A stretch of DNA of 64,000 bases from Acanthopleura granulata (Eukaryota; Mollusca; Polyplacophora; Chitonida; Chitonidae). The notes under the pieces were generated by a model, which was given only the letters and a program-made list of their open reading frames with translations, did not search any database and was not told the DNA's origin. The stretch's first letter is position 1; each line of letters begins with the position of its first letter. Location: contig JABBOT010000007.1 in the NCBI GenBank assembly GCA_016165875.1, forward strand, positions 6,915,245-6,979,244, in the 5' to 3' direction. The translations under genes were made by a program, and so were the position numbers. This document shows positions 1 through 11,094 of this stretch, piece after piece.

Positions 1-2124
1 TTTTAACTATAAACTGCGCTCAGTTACTGAGGCTGGTAAGTTAATGCTGAGAATAAATTAACTTTAAGCTAGGTAATATTTAATAGCTAATTTTAAGAGA
101 CGTGGAAGACAATTTATAGCTAACGCGAGAGGAACGAGTCCCTACGAGACCATCGGCTATATAGATTGGATCAAACATCAGTATGTATGTACTTCAACAA
201 CCTTTGCCGACCGGATGTACATTGTGAAATAGGGTGAAAGCTGATGTGTCATCAAGAGTGACACAGAGTGTTAATATATCTCTTGGTAAGCTTTAGTATA
301 AATTTTCATTCAGACATATCTATTACTTTGTCCTTTCCAATATTTTGGGGAAAAGCCTCGTGTAAAACCCTATGGGAAAGTTATGGAAAGATAAATGGAA
401 TTGATACAATTAATTAACTTAATAAGATTCCCGTCTACAATGAATTTCAAAATGTCGTGTGCTTTATTCTTTATTTAACTTTATTTTTCATTTGTTTTTT
501 GTATTTTAAAAAAAAAATTATTTTTTTTGTAACTATTGTGGCATATTGTTCTTCTGTTATGTGTTACTCTGTTGAGCCTGTTGGAAGGTGGGATAGGGAG
601 CAGAGTAAAAGAAACAACGAGTATGGAAAATGCATCTGTAAACTGCTTTCATTAGGCCTTAATGCACCTGCAATGTTACTATTAAACATTTCAATAAACT
701 TCTTTTCCCTTAAAGCAGTGCGTACTTGAGATTGAAATAATGGTAGACCTATACGTGAAGTAAGATTTTATTTTTATTACTGTGTGTAAATGCATTTTTG
801 TAAAATAACGTTTTATGCTGCTAATTGCTTTTGATCATGGTGTGTATAGCCAGAGCCTAAAATGCATGATTGACTCTGCGGTAGTCATCAGTCATAAACG
901 TCAATCATCTCGTGATAAAGCAGAGAAAACAAAAGTAACACAAATTAACCTCATTTACACGCATGCCAACGGCTTATGGAACTTGTATAATTTGAAGATG
1001 AGCACCACATGGTTTGCACCACAGGCCGTCTGTGTCCTGTACTATATGAGGAACTAAATAATAATATTTGACGTTCTGTTTTGTGTTCAGACCAGTTTTC
1101 ATAATCAGTGGTGACATGTATTTTGGTGGGAAGTTATGGAAAGTTATCAGTTGTACGGTGATGATTTCGATGAAGTATGGCATGAAACTTGTCACAGTGA
1201 CGCCACAAAATCAATCCTTTGATTTCACTCGTTTAGGCTTAAGATAGAAGTGGTACAAGATGGTTTAATTGTTACAAGTAAAAAACAGCACCGTGTAAAC
1301 TAAGGGAACAAAATCTCTTTACCGAAATTCTACAGGTCGTTGTTGTTGTTTTGTGGCGGTAATACACCGCAGGCTTCCGTATTTGACATAGACATAATTT
1401 GCCTACCAACCATTTTTAGAGTAGGTCTATGTGCATTGTGGAACGATTTAAATATCAGTTTCACAGTCCTTAAAGAAAGAGTGCTGTTTCAGAAGCCATC
1501 ACTAAAAAAAAACCATGGAAAATCCACACTATACTGTATCCCGGAGTTACAGTTTCCTGTTCCATGGTTTCGTAGGTTATTCATTTGAAGACGTTAAATT
1601 CTAAGCTGGTCAATGATAGCGCTTCACGCTTAAAAACTCTCGAGGTGCTATTGAGTAAAAGTAAAAACGATTTAATGTTTTCCGTTTCGTTTTCCCCCTA
1701 ACATCTCACACATTTTACCCTTTTCTGAAATTTTCTGTGAAAATTTTTCTTATAGTCGTTGATAGGGAATGTCAATTTTTCGACCAACGATTCGTGTACC
1801 TGGGCTTAACACGATTCGTTGGATTAAGGGAGAATGTTCAGTGACACAGCAAATAACCGATGATGCTTATTAGGGTCAAATTAATCCAGGGGTTAAAATG
1901 GTGTCAAAATTTACCAAGGCAGTTCCTCGGATTGACAACACTTATAGGCATGCAACTTGCCTCTCAAATTGTTAGCAGATGTATACCAGTAAAGTTCGTC
2001 CACGGTTCATCAGTCATACAACCAGTAAATGTTGACAACATCGGTGCGGAATCAAATTAGAAGCTTGACGTACGACATGACTTAGCCGTAATAACGTCAA
2101 GCTTCATTCATCACTGAGGCACAG
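1..2124. other. non-coding stretch, nothing recognised
   Basis: AT-rich sequence with frequent stops in all frames. The short open frames here lack splice signals, domains or a biased amino-acid content. I see no tandem repeat, SINE or RNA gene. Confidence 0.5.
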
Positions 2125-2335
2125 TCAGGTTTTCTTAATCCTTAAATCCATCATCTGACTTTTCCCACATATTTTAAGTGAACGACAAACTGTTACTGCG
2201 ATTCTGCCGTCACTCGTCAGTTGCAAGGAGATAGCATTGGCGGAAGTGTGTGCGATAGTCTGTTTAATGTCGCCTGAGTTAAAAGTTGAATTTTGGAATG
2301 TGGCGATGTGAAATTCAACCTGACCATCAGAGGCT
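2125..2335 (-). CDS. candidate internal or terminal exon, unknown protein
   Basis: Reading leftwards, a frame stays open from an AG at about 2335 (rc ATTACACAG) to a TGA at 2125. The peptide begins SDGQVEFHIATFQNST and includes NSGDIKQTIAHTSANAI, LQLTSDGRIAVTVC and a basic end DLRIKKT. It has an N-x-S/T site (NST), alternating polar and hydrophobic residues like beta strands, and reads like an extracellular or secreted domain. The same frame continues upstream to about 2394, where a TGA closes it, so the 5' edge must be a splice site if this is real. I do not recognise the family. The 48-bp tandem array begins about 130 bp to its right. It could equally be a chance open frame in a locally GC-richer stretch. 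Confidence 0.25.
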
Positions 2336-2464
2336 GTGTAATATGGAGCTGATACCGCCATGTGTACACAGGACAGGTGGCAAATACATCCCAAACGTCA
2401 TTAATTCTCGGCTGATTACAGGCTGTAGAGCCCAGCCTGTGTCGCGAGCCGTCAAGGCGAATAT

Positions 2465-2934
2465 CCCTGGGGAATGATTGAGAGGTAAAATAGCGCAGCA
2501 TACTGAACCTGCCGAATTACTGAGAGGTATAAAAGCACAATATACGTTCACTTCATCTGGCGAATGATTGAGACCTATAAAAGCACAGTACACATACAAT
2601 GAACCTGGCAAACGATTGAGAGATATAAAAACACTGAAACTAAAGAATGACTCAGAGATATAAAAGTACAGGATACATTCACTGAACCCGGCGAATGGTT
2701 TTAATGGTATAAAAGCGCTGGATACATTCACTGAAATTGGCGAATGTTTGAGGGGTTTAAAAGCACAGTATACACTCCCTGAACATGATGAAAAATTGAG
2801 AGGTATGAAAGCACATGGTATATCCACTGAACCTGGCGAATGATTGAGAGTACATGCAGGATATATAAACTAATTGATGGGATTATAATTATTGAGAGAA
2901 TGTGTACATTGAGCCTGACGAATGAGGAATGCTT
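2465..2934. repeat. tandem array, 48-bp monomer with TATA-like motif
   Basis: About nine units, each close to 48 bp. Each runs roughly GAATGATTGAGAGGTATAAA, then AGCACAGTATACATTCACTG, then AACCTGGC. Unit starts are near 2472, 2513, 2561, 2609, 2645, 2693, 2742, 2790 and 2838. One unit is shortened (2609-2644) and the last ones decay. Most units keep a TATAAAA-like core. Because 48 is a multiple of three, a long minus-strand open frame runs through the array; this is a by-product and not a gene. A SINE lies at the right edge and another unit follows it. Confidence 0.85.
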
Positions 2935-3137
2935 ACTTTTTGGATTAGAGCTTTACGCCATACTTATATGACCGAGGCCAGCATTATGGTTGGAGGAAAA
3001 CATGCAAACAAACGACCATCTACAGGTTGCTGGCAGAACCTTCTCATGGCCAAAGAGGAAGCCATCCTAAGCTGGATTTGAACTGACAGCAATCGCATTG
3101 GTGAGGGGATTCTGGGTCATTGCATGCGCAGTGCTGG
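2935..3137 (-). mobile_element. SINE family 1 copy, minus orientation
   Basis: Read on the plus strand it runs from the degraded AT tail (TTTTTGGATTAGAGCTTTACG) through GCCAGCATTATGGTTGGAGG, ACGACCATCTACAGGTTGCT and GGATTTGAACTGACAGCAAT to the head-proximal GGTCATTGCATGCGCAGTGC. The order is tail, body, B-box region, head, so the element points left. The terminal head sequence is missing or diverged. It sits inside the 48-bp array, with a unit of that array just to its right. Confidence 0.8.
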
Positions 3138-3190
3138 TGATTGAATGGTATAAAAAGCACAGGATATGTACACTAAGCATGCAGGCTTCA
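3138..3190. repeat. 48-bp array unit beyond the SINE
   Basis: GATTGAATGGTATAAAAAGC followed by ACAGGATATGTACACTAAGC matches the monomer of the array ending at about 2930. It shows that the SINE split the array. Confidence 0.7.
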
Positions 3191-3450
3191 CTCAATAATC
3201 CAAATAAACGGGCATATTATTAAAAACATATTATCGTGTGATATTTCTTTCCAATTTGACATCGCTGAATCTCCTACCGCATACATATCAACATGACTTA
3301 CTGTACCCGTGAATAATTCACATGAATTATTCTACTGCATGTGTACCTGATACCAATCAGGTCGTAGATTTGTTTGAAAGTCGTATAAAATAAGTATTAA
3401 GGAGAAGGTAATCAGGACGTACTGACTACTTTTAAGTCTCTCCATCTACT

Positions 3451-3566
3451 TAATTAATTTAATTCATCGATGTTTTACGCCGTACTCAAAAAGACGACTG
3501 CCAGCATTATGGCTGGGAGGAAAGCGAGCAGAGAGCCCGGGGGAAATCCACGACCATCTACAGGTT
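3451..3566 (-). mobile_element. SINE family 1, 5'-truncated fragment
   Basis: Contains GATGTTTTACGCCGTACTCA, TGCCAGCATTATGGCTGGGA and AGCCCGGGGGAAATCCACGA, then ends at CTACAGGTTT. Only the tail-proximal half is present, typical of a truncated retroposed copy. Confidence 0.8.
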
Positions 3567-4082
3567 TTTCCATTTAATAATGTATTCTTTCGGCATGGAT
3601 TCTGCATTACATTGGTAACATACCGAACAGATTCATGGGAAATGGCTTAGCGAGGCCATCACATGCTAAAGTCAGGACATGTACAACACACACTATACAG
3701 TTGAGAAGTCCCATCGGGCTATTGGTAAGTTTGGCAGATAAATGCTAGTAGATGTATAATAAAACATTTAAGGTCCCAAATTACTAATACTGTAACTCAC
3801 GTTATAGACGAACGCTATAGACTATAAATGAGTTGAGGGTTATTTCATGTATTGGGTATAAATATCATCGCGTTATACCTACGAAATTTGTATGTACAAA
3901 TTTAAAAAGACTAAATAAAAGAAGGGGAACACTTTATCATACATTAAATTAGGTGCCGCTGAAGCAAGATAAGACTAGCATTCCTAGCCTGTTTCCCCAG
4001 CAAGATAAGCTTGATAATTATAATGACGAGAAATGAAGAAAAACAAAACAAAACAAAAAAAAAAACAAGCATGGGCATGTCT
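3567..4082. other. non-coding stretch with A-rich tract
   Basis: No frame or known repeat seen. An A-rich run with C interruptions lies at about 4038-4066, just left of repeat B copy 1, and might be its tail or a simple repeat. Confidence 0.4.
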
Positions 4083-4445
4083 ATTACGAGAAATGGTTTG
4101 AAATATTAACAAGTAAAAAACTCTTGACGTGCGGATTCTTCATTACGTGCAATGTTCAGTAAGATTTTCTGTGTTTTTCCAATGTATTTCACAATTCTCA
4201 GCTTTTCACATGACCCTGTTTTTTAAAGCGCACCTGTTTCCTCCGAAAAAAGGAACCATTTGACTTTAGGGTTTAAGTTCATATTTATTAATGCTCCAAC
4301 CCTTGCTTTAAAAATTGTCTGCATTGTTCGAGGTACATGGTTAACATTAATGAGGAATGGGATTCGTTGTGGCGTTTTAATAACAGATCCTCTGAACGTC
4401 AAAACGACAATATCCATTGGGAAACGTGTATCCCTGTGCATCGTG
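4083..4445. repeat. repeat B, copy 1
   Basis: Shares a colinear run of blocks with 5848-6182: AATATTAACAAGTAAAAA, a TTTTTTA stretch, GGGTTTAAGTTCATA, AACATTAATGAGGAATGGGA, GATCCTCTGAACGTCAAAAC, GACAATATCCATTGGGAAAC. The two copies differ at many positions, so the duplication is old. I see no protein and no clear terminal repeats; class unknown. Confidence 0.65.
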
Positions 4446-4509
4446 TACTGTCTTTCATGATAAAGGATGTTCAGAATATTACAGAATATTATCCCAAGGT
4501 AATAAATAG

Positions 4510-4534
4510 TACCGTGCACAAATCATGCACGGTA
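4510..4534. other. perfect 9-bp hairpin
   Basis: TACCGTGCA at 4510-4518 pairs with TGCACGGTA at 4526-4534 around a 7-nt loop. It lies just beyond repeat B copy 1. No poly-U tract follows; function unknown. Confidence 0.5.
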
Positions 4535-5427
4535 TGCAAACTATGCAACCTCAGGTAGCATCCCAACAGTTCGCACGCATGGCGTAAATCACCTGGTTGT
4601 AGATACGCTACTTTTAGCATCTTGTATTTTAGCAACATTTCACTGACCTTTCATTGTTCAAAGGCGAATAGCTGCATGCGCTATAAAAGGTGCCATTATG
4701 ATGACATTGTACACACATGCGCAGCTGACACGTCCTGTCATTAAACCAAACTGTCTGACGGCTTGGTCACGTTGCGAACTTTAATACACACATCTATTTG
4801 ACATTGCTCGCCGAATGTCATAAATAATTATAAATAAACACAGATCAATTTGTCTAGCCAGATTAAGACCGACTTGGAACTGAATGCATAGTATGGTGAA
4901 TACCGGAGACTTCATGTACATTAATGGTATCTGCCCAATAAACCTAGTCGTGGTCGAATATATCACTGACTACATGATGGTTAAATGACGTCAAATACCT
5001 ATCAAATAAATAAAGCTTTAATGCTAGATCAGTTAATATTACAGAAATTTTGTTCACTGGCCAAACTGCGCGATGGTCGCCACTATTAGACTGCTGCATA
5101 TACAACACTATTTAGAAGGGAATGAATAAAAGCGAAATTTCGCGAATCTTACGTTAAAATGCCCACATGTACTGGCTTTTACATTATCTATTGTTATAGG
5201 CAGTGCGCTTTTGAAACATGATCTCAGTGTTTACTTTGTTTCAAGGTTAGACGCTAATTTAGTGAATATCCACAATAAATGTCGTTTAAATACATTCTAA
5301 GTCTGGCATAATCATTTAAGCCATTACAGTTATATGTATGGCATAATCATTTAAACCGATAAAGTATAATGTTTCATATTTATTTAAAGAAGCGACCTTC
5401 AGTGAGATTAATTATCATCACAACAGG
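4535..5427. other. non-coding stretch, nothing recognised
   Basis: AT-rich with many stops. A short near-duplicate phrase, GGCATAATCATTTAA, occurs at about 5306 and 5340. No gene or mobile element seen. Confidence 0.45.
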
Positions 5428-5690
5428 GGAATGCTGTGCCTGTCACGCCCACTATACTGGAGCCTGCGATGTGATGCTGTGTCTGTCACTCTCGATATAC
5501 CGGAGCACCCGATGTGATGTTGTGTCTGTCACTCTCGCTATACAGGAGCACACAGTGTGATGCTGCGTCTGTCACTCTCGCTATATACTCCAACATACGT
5601 TGTTGTGCTGTGTATGTGACGCTCGCTACTACCGGAACATACGTCGTGAATCTGTTTAAGTCTTTTTCTCGCCCGCTATACCGGAGCATA
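5428..5690. repeat. tandem array, 43-bp monomer
   Basis: About six units starting near 5431, 5474, 5517, 5560, 5603 and 5650. Core of each unit: GCTGTGTCTGTCACTCTCGC then TATACCGGAGCA. The first four units are exactly or nearly 43 bp; later ones drift. The array stops at a SINE tail and related units reappear at 6183. Confidence 0.8.
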
Positions 5691-5752
5691 TATTTATTTA
5701 TTTATTTATTTATTTATTTGGGATTTTGGATGCCGTACTCAAGGATAATCCG
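5691..5752 (-). mobile_element. SINE family 1 tail fragment
   Basis: A (TTTA)n tract at 5691-5718 followed by GGGATTTTGGATGCCGTACT and CAAGGATAAT, the 3' end of SINE family 1 in minus orientation. The body is missing. Confidence 0.6.
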
Positions 5753-5847
5753 GAACGTATACGTAACAGGCACAAGATGAAGGCGTACGTCGGGACAAAA
5801 TACAGTTTGTTCACACGAGATACATGCACGGATTGTCCTCTGCATCT

Positions 5848-6182
5848 GTTACGTAATAAAATATTAACAAGTAAAAAGTGTTGTCATTCAGATCCTGTGT
5901 TATCTGCAATGTTTACAGTAGAGGAGAAGGATTTCTACGAAGTTGTCTCACAAACCTTCATTTTTTTACCATCTGACCTTTTAATTTCACAAAGCACATC
6001 TTTTCTATGAAAGACACCAAGCTTAAAAAACTAACTTCGGGTTTCAAGGTCATAATCATTAATGCTTTAATGTTTAGAATTTTTCTCGCTACATTTTTAA
6101 TATTAATGAGAAACGGGATTCATTATGACATTTAAATAAGAGATTCTCTGAACGTTAAGACGACAATGTCTATGGGGAAACA
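5848..6182. repeat. repeat B, copy 2
   Basis: Second copy of the block at 4083-4445, same orientation: AATATTAACAAGTAAAAAGT, GGGTTTCAAGGTCATAATCA, TATTAATGAGAAACGGGATT, GATTCTCTGAACGTTAAGAC, GACAATGTCTATGGGGAAAC. It lies between two parts of the 43-bp array. Confidence 0.65.
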
Positions 6183-6325
6183 CGCCCTTGTGATGCTTTA
6201 CCTGTCGCGCTCGCTGTACCAGAACCTTATGATAATGTGCCTGTAACGCTTGCTCTATCAAGTCTTTGTGATACTTTTCCTGCCGCAATACCGCTAAGCG
6301 GAACAATTGATACCATTGTACTGCT
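6183..6325. repeat. diverged continuation of the 43-bp array
   Basis: About three units: GATGCTTTACCTGTCGCGCT then CGCTGTACCAGAACC, followed by ATGTGCCTGTAACGCTTGCT and CTTTTCCTGCCGCAATACCG. These match the monomer at 5428-5690. Confidence 0.6.
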
Positions 6326-6454
6326 CTCACAGTTCGTGCGGACTTGGCAACAACAACCAGTCGATCATATTGGTAGAACCGTTTACGCAGTCTAGCGTTC
6401 CTTTGAAGACCACTTTCTTCCTCTAATATGGTCAGTCTGTGAGAAAGCTCATCT

Positions 6455-6560
6455 GTGGTTTATGCCGGGCCCCCTGGCGATCAGTTTGGGATATAAGTGA
6501 AAACCCTTGAGCATGGAGTTAGTCAAAAATAAATAAACAAATAAATAAATTAATTAAATA
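6455..6560 (+). mobile_element. SINE family 1, degraded 3' half
   Basis: GCCGGGCCCCCTGGCGATCA, ATATAAGTGAAAACCCTTGA and GCATGGAGTTAGTCAAAAAT line up with the family's body and tail in plus orientation, ending in an (AAAT)n-like tract. Strongly diverged. Confidence 0.5.
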
Positions 6561-6728
6561 ATGTTTAATATAAGAATATTTACATAATAGCACTTTGTTT
6601 CACAAATGAGATGTCGTTATATGATAAATGACGTTGCTCTGTTTAGTGACTAACATTGCTACATGTTCTCATTCGCTCTGCATTAGACAATGACTGCCAT
6701 TACAGTGTTAATATTTTTGATTACAGAG

Positions 6729-6779
6729 TAAAACACCAATCAAATTAATAATAAATCATTAAATAAATAGATAAATAAC
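6729..6779 (+). mobile_element. SINE family 1 tail fragment, plus
   Basis: GTAAAACACCAATCAAATTA followed by AATAAATAG-type repeats: the last bases and tail of a plus-oriented copy. Confidence 0.55.
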
Positions 6780-6812
6780 CATTATATTATTTCATTACTA
6801 CATAACATAGGG

Positions 6813-6905
6813 TTATTTATTAATTGATTTATTTGTTTATTTGATTGGTGCTTAATGCCGTAGTTAAAAATATTTCACATACGTTGTGCCGGGAGGAAAC
6901 CAGGG
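6813..6905 (-). mobile_element. SINE family 1 fragment, minus
   Basis: TTATTTGATTGGTGCTTAAT, GCCGTAGTTAAAAATATTTC and GCCGGGAGGAAACCAGGGCG: tail-proximal part in minus orientation. It faces the plus-oriented tail at 6729-6779, making a tail-to-tail pair. Confidence 0.7.
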
Positions 6906-7840
6906 CGCTATTCATTGACTGACGTGTGATATGTCGCGTCTGACATTACGTAATTCTGAACATTATCAGTGTTTATCGTAATGTGAAAACTGTATCGCCT
7001 GTATTCTATAGTTAATAGGTCTTGTTTGTAAAATAAACTATAGGTTTATCTTGTACAATGTGACATATGAACATTTGAGAGCAAATAAGACTGGTTCTGC
7101 GGGCATGGACGTCAATGATTAGATTCCATGCACTTTTATTCACCCAACCCCCCCCCCTTCCCCACCACACTCACCGCCACCCTCCTCACACACTCCCACG
7201 ACCGCAGTTAGCTTTTCTCTATCCGACAGTCTTAACCAGCCTCAGATGGCACGAAGGGCTTGGCGAGAATCCCAAATCTGATAAAATTTCACACTTAGTT
7301 AAAGGCTATTCCCGAAAGGTCAAAATGGCGCCATCTGTACGACAATTGCGTATTTATGATATTTAAATCAACTTCAAATGCATGGGATTATTTTTTTTTT
7401 CTTTTTAGTTTTGCGGAATGACATGCATGACCTGCTGAGGGGAGAAATGCCAGTCGCAAACACATATGTACAGTTATACCGGTTGAATACCAAAGGCAGT
7501 CTCTCACAATAACACGAACAGACTCAACCATTGAAGCACATGTATTGCACCAGACCAACATCAAACCCTCGCACGTGGCATTTATAATGCGAATGAAAAG
7601 CGATATGTTTATATTAAGGTATAAGTACTTATGATGATCACTAGCCCTACTTGAGCTTGCTAAATTACATCTGCTTTAAATTTACTCAGAAATGTCTGGA
7701 AATGAAATGAGAGCATTTTTCAATTTCGTGGAAATATATATATTAATCACAAACAGTTCCTTTATTCTATTATCAAAGGGGTCCAAAATGTAAACTTCAA
7801 TCATGTAACGTTGTGAAACCTAAATATATTTTTTGTTTGC
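6906..7840. other. non-coding stretch with C-rich tract
   Basis: No gene seen. A pyrimidine- and C-rich tract runs from about 7141 to 7205 (a 10-base C run, then CCACC/CACAC repeats). The open frame crossing it is low complexity and not credible as protein. Confidence 0.45.
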
Positions 7841-7867
7841 TTAGTTCCTATGCTAATTAGGAACTAA
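7841..7867. other. perfect 9-bp hairpin
   Basis: TTAGTTCCT at 7841-7849 pairs with AGGAACTAA at 7859-7867 around a 9-nt loop ATGCTAATT. The loop sequence recurs near 8478, outside a hairpin. Confidence 0.45.
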
Positions 7868-9252
7868 ATACAACATTTCTCTTCGGGCCATTTTCATGTC
7901 AGCTCAGACGTTAGTTTCTTTTTTTTTTCTTATTCGGTTAACATGTTTGTGCAATGTTAAAAAATTCTGTACACTCGGAATGCATCAGGACGACAATATA
8001 ATGCAAATACGAGCATTCTAGGCAAAAGTGGATGCGACGCCAACTGCCGTTAAGTCAGCACTGTGCGACAGTATACTTAAGGCTACTTTATTTATGTAAT
8101 TATTAACACTGTTGTAGTATTAAATGTATACTTCAGAATAATGTAAACGTAATGGCTTTCTTTCCGCTAACGCCTAACTGCGTCAGTTTAAGAAACAGTG
8201 TAATTGATAAAGCCTGAGCGTTTTGACAGCCAAGCCTGCAGGCTACAGCTGGCGAGGCTCGCCACTATAGCTACTGGCGACGGCATTACATACTTAACAT
8301 GTATAGAATTTTATCCCTTTCGTAAAACGTTAGACGGTTTTCTGACCAACTGATAGTTTGACGCAGCCTTTAATGGAGGAAGGTCGTTACAATTGATTGG
8401 TTACTCGAATATACCGAAGGCATATTCTGTATTCTTTAAATGTGTATACGCTTCTTTTTCTTTGTCATCTTCTGGTTATGCTAATTAGAAGCCACGGAGA
8501 ACAGACAAAATAATTGCTTCCTGTTGGATGAGTTATTGCGGTGTTGGTAGAAACGTCACGGCCATTAAAAAGTTGTTTACTTCATCCAGCTAGCAGTGGT
8601 TTGTCGCCAAACAGCATACACCCACACACGCTCGTTGAATTTTAAATCATACCTGCCTGAAATATTAAAAGTGAAATCTTCGCCAGGCCAGTATGGTAAA
8701 CACGTGAAATATTCTAGAATTTTAATCTTACATCTGACCTTGCTATTCTAGGCGTCTCAACCCACGAGGATGCCCGTGTGTGGCTCCCATAGATGACATG
8801 TACAGCGGCTAACTCAAGCGTGTCACGTCAATAATAATACACTCAGGTGTATATACGCCTTACATGATAACAAATTACTTAACAGATCATATGTTAAGTT
8901 TACGTATCTGATGATTTCTTATCGCAACATTTCACTGAGATTTTCCGTTTCTTTTTTAAAATATTTTTTCTCCCCTACAGCCGAGTTAGTTGTTTTCTGC
9001 ACTCCAAGACCTTTACTAATTGAACAATCCCATACCCCAAGTAACTGTATTAATAGAAATGTACCCAGAATGCTAGCCATCACGGTGACGACGGAACCCC
9101 TGGTTTGTATTGTTTCAGAAACCAAGCAACGGAAATGCTATACAGCTTCTAGTTTTTCTTTCTTTCCAATCTCCCAATTGTTCAAACAATAGCTCAAATT
9201 ATATTAATCCCGTTCAGCTGGGCTGGCGTCTCCATCACGATCTTGGACACTG
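7868..9252. other. non-coding stretch, nothing recognised
   Basis: AT-rich, stops in all frames, no repeat family identified. Confidence 0.4.
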
Positions 9253-9285
9253 ATGGTCGTCTTAAAAACAACAGCAGACGACCAT
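9253..9285. other. perfect 10-bp hairpin
   Basis: ATGGTCGTCT at 9253-9262 pairs with AGACGACCAT at 9276-9285, loop of 13 nt. Neighbouring sequence is otherwise featureless. Confidence 0.45.
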
Positions 9286-10848
9286 GTGGTAATACCTAAC
9301 CCAGTCTCGGCCACGCGCCTCGGCTGCATTAACTCTCTTTACGAGTTAAGTGTTAAAGAGTCAACAGCGCTGAGTTTTGTCATATGTTTGCCATAATGCT
9401 GTCTCCCTGACTGTTCAGACAACAAAGGCTTTCCCAGGTAACGTTATAGCCCCCATGAATACTTGCGGCCACCCTAGAGTAACTTCGAGCACCAACAATG
9501 CAAAACTATCCATACTTGTTATTTTAAAACTGCCCTTGACAAGCCCATTAAATCCCCATAGTCGTCACACCACTCCACTCCCTCTTGTCTCTGAAACATA
9601 CCCCGCGCTGCAGACTGAGAACCAGCCTCTCGGTCTGTAACCTAAGGTTTGGTGAGTGGGGGATTTAACCAACAAGGATATGACGTTCAGCATGCAGTTG
9701 GTAGATCGAGTAGTCACGTCATAGCATATATGAAGTTGCTATGCCCAGAATATAAATGTAAGAGTGAAATGCGACATTCGTAAGCGAAGTAGGGGTGATC
9801 CGAGGCGATAATAAAAAGACCCATTTCCAAAACAGTCTATAATGACACCCAATTCCCAAAGGAATATAGAAATAAGTGATTATTAATATTAAATACATCG
9901 AGACGTATATAAGACAGAAGCAGTCAACAATGTTCGACGTGATATACAATTCAAATTTTAAACTCCCCGTTCATGAAACATTTTAAGGTTGAATATAAAG
10001 GTATCATGTTGACGAAACAAACACCAATACTTACAGTGTCCCTTGCCCCAGATTAGCCGATCTCACGACCTCACCACATCTGAATATCACTAATATTGTT
10101 TAGTATAGCAGAGCAACACTCAGTTAAAAACAGCCACTGCTGTTCTTTGTCACCACATTAAGCTAGGTTTAACCCTCTAGAATAACCAAATAAATACGCA
10201 TTGTGCAACATTATTATGATGATATTGCTTTTACACACTCCCGAGGCTGCGCTGGTATATACTTGGAGAAATCCAGGGTTTTTGTTTCCTTGTTCAAGTT
10301 ATTTTCCTTCACGTGAACATAGATTTCTTGCACAGTAAAGTTTCTTTTATATTTGGTCTCCAAACGAATATGAGTTTATTAGAATCTATCTGAACATCTA
10401 TCTATATTCAGATTAAATGTAAAAGAATTCAACTCCATTTCAATCAAATTAACCAAGAAAGTGTAATCCCTAATAACGGTAATACTGTTACTTTAAAGTA
10501 CAGATTCTAAATGATATCGGTCAATCTGAAATTATATTCAGCTAAGGGAGCTGTGTCACATTTGTTTATCGGGGGGTAATGCACACTAATCAGCTTTCTC
10601 CTATGTTGGGGCGGTTTTCATAGAGTGATCTAACGATTAACATGTACAGACGGCGATTTTAACGTGGCTAGCTCGATTCTCGGAGTGATCTCAGCTATTC
10701 TTCAGAGCTAGAATCTTTGCTATATGCAGAAAGTATAATGGTGTCACTTCAAATTCAACTTTCTTAATGACATCAATCAATCTAAAATTAAAACGTGTGA
10801 ATAATTTACAGCAAGCAGCCAAAAACTGAGAATGGCCTACCTTTAAGC
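9286..10848. other. non-coding stretch, nothing recognised
   Basis: No convincing frame or repeat. A TTTATT at about 10374 (AATAAA on the minus strand) could serve as a distant poly(A) signal for the candidate exon ending at 11095, about 700 bp away; this is only a position match. Confidence 0.35.
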
Positions 10849-10853
10849 TATAC

Positions 10854-10886
<33 letters not shown>

Positions 10887-10890
10887 AAAA
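10849..10890. repeat. compound microsatellite (TA)n(GA)n
   Basis: A short TA run passes directly into about eleven GA repeats, then a short A run. Confidence 0.95.
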
Positions 10891-11094
10891 GTGGACATGG
10901 GTCTAACAAATTGGCCTGGTGTTTCCCTGTTATAACCGAGATTATCTCATATCTCAGATTTACAGGTATTTAGGATGAAAGATCCCCATGACTGTCGGGA
11001 TTCTCCCTAAGATCAAACGTTATACCTGTTTGTATTAGCACCACACCTGCTGACAATAGTACACCTGTTGACTGAGCATTCAGATTGTTACCTG

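Noticed and set aside
2327..2827. Minus-strand open frame of 166 codons
   Set aside because: It runs through the 48-bp tandem array; the period is a multiple of three, so openness is automatic and the reading is a 16-residue repeat.
7141..7205. Possible regulatory or triplex-forming C-rich tract
   Set aside because: Similar C or G runs occur at 12702, 25105, 41971 and 48549 with no shared context, so they look like ordinary simple sequence.
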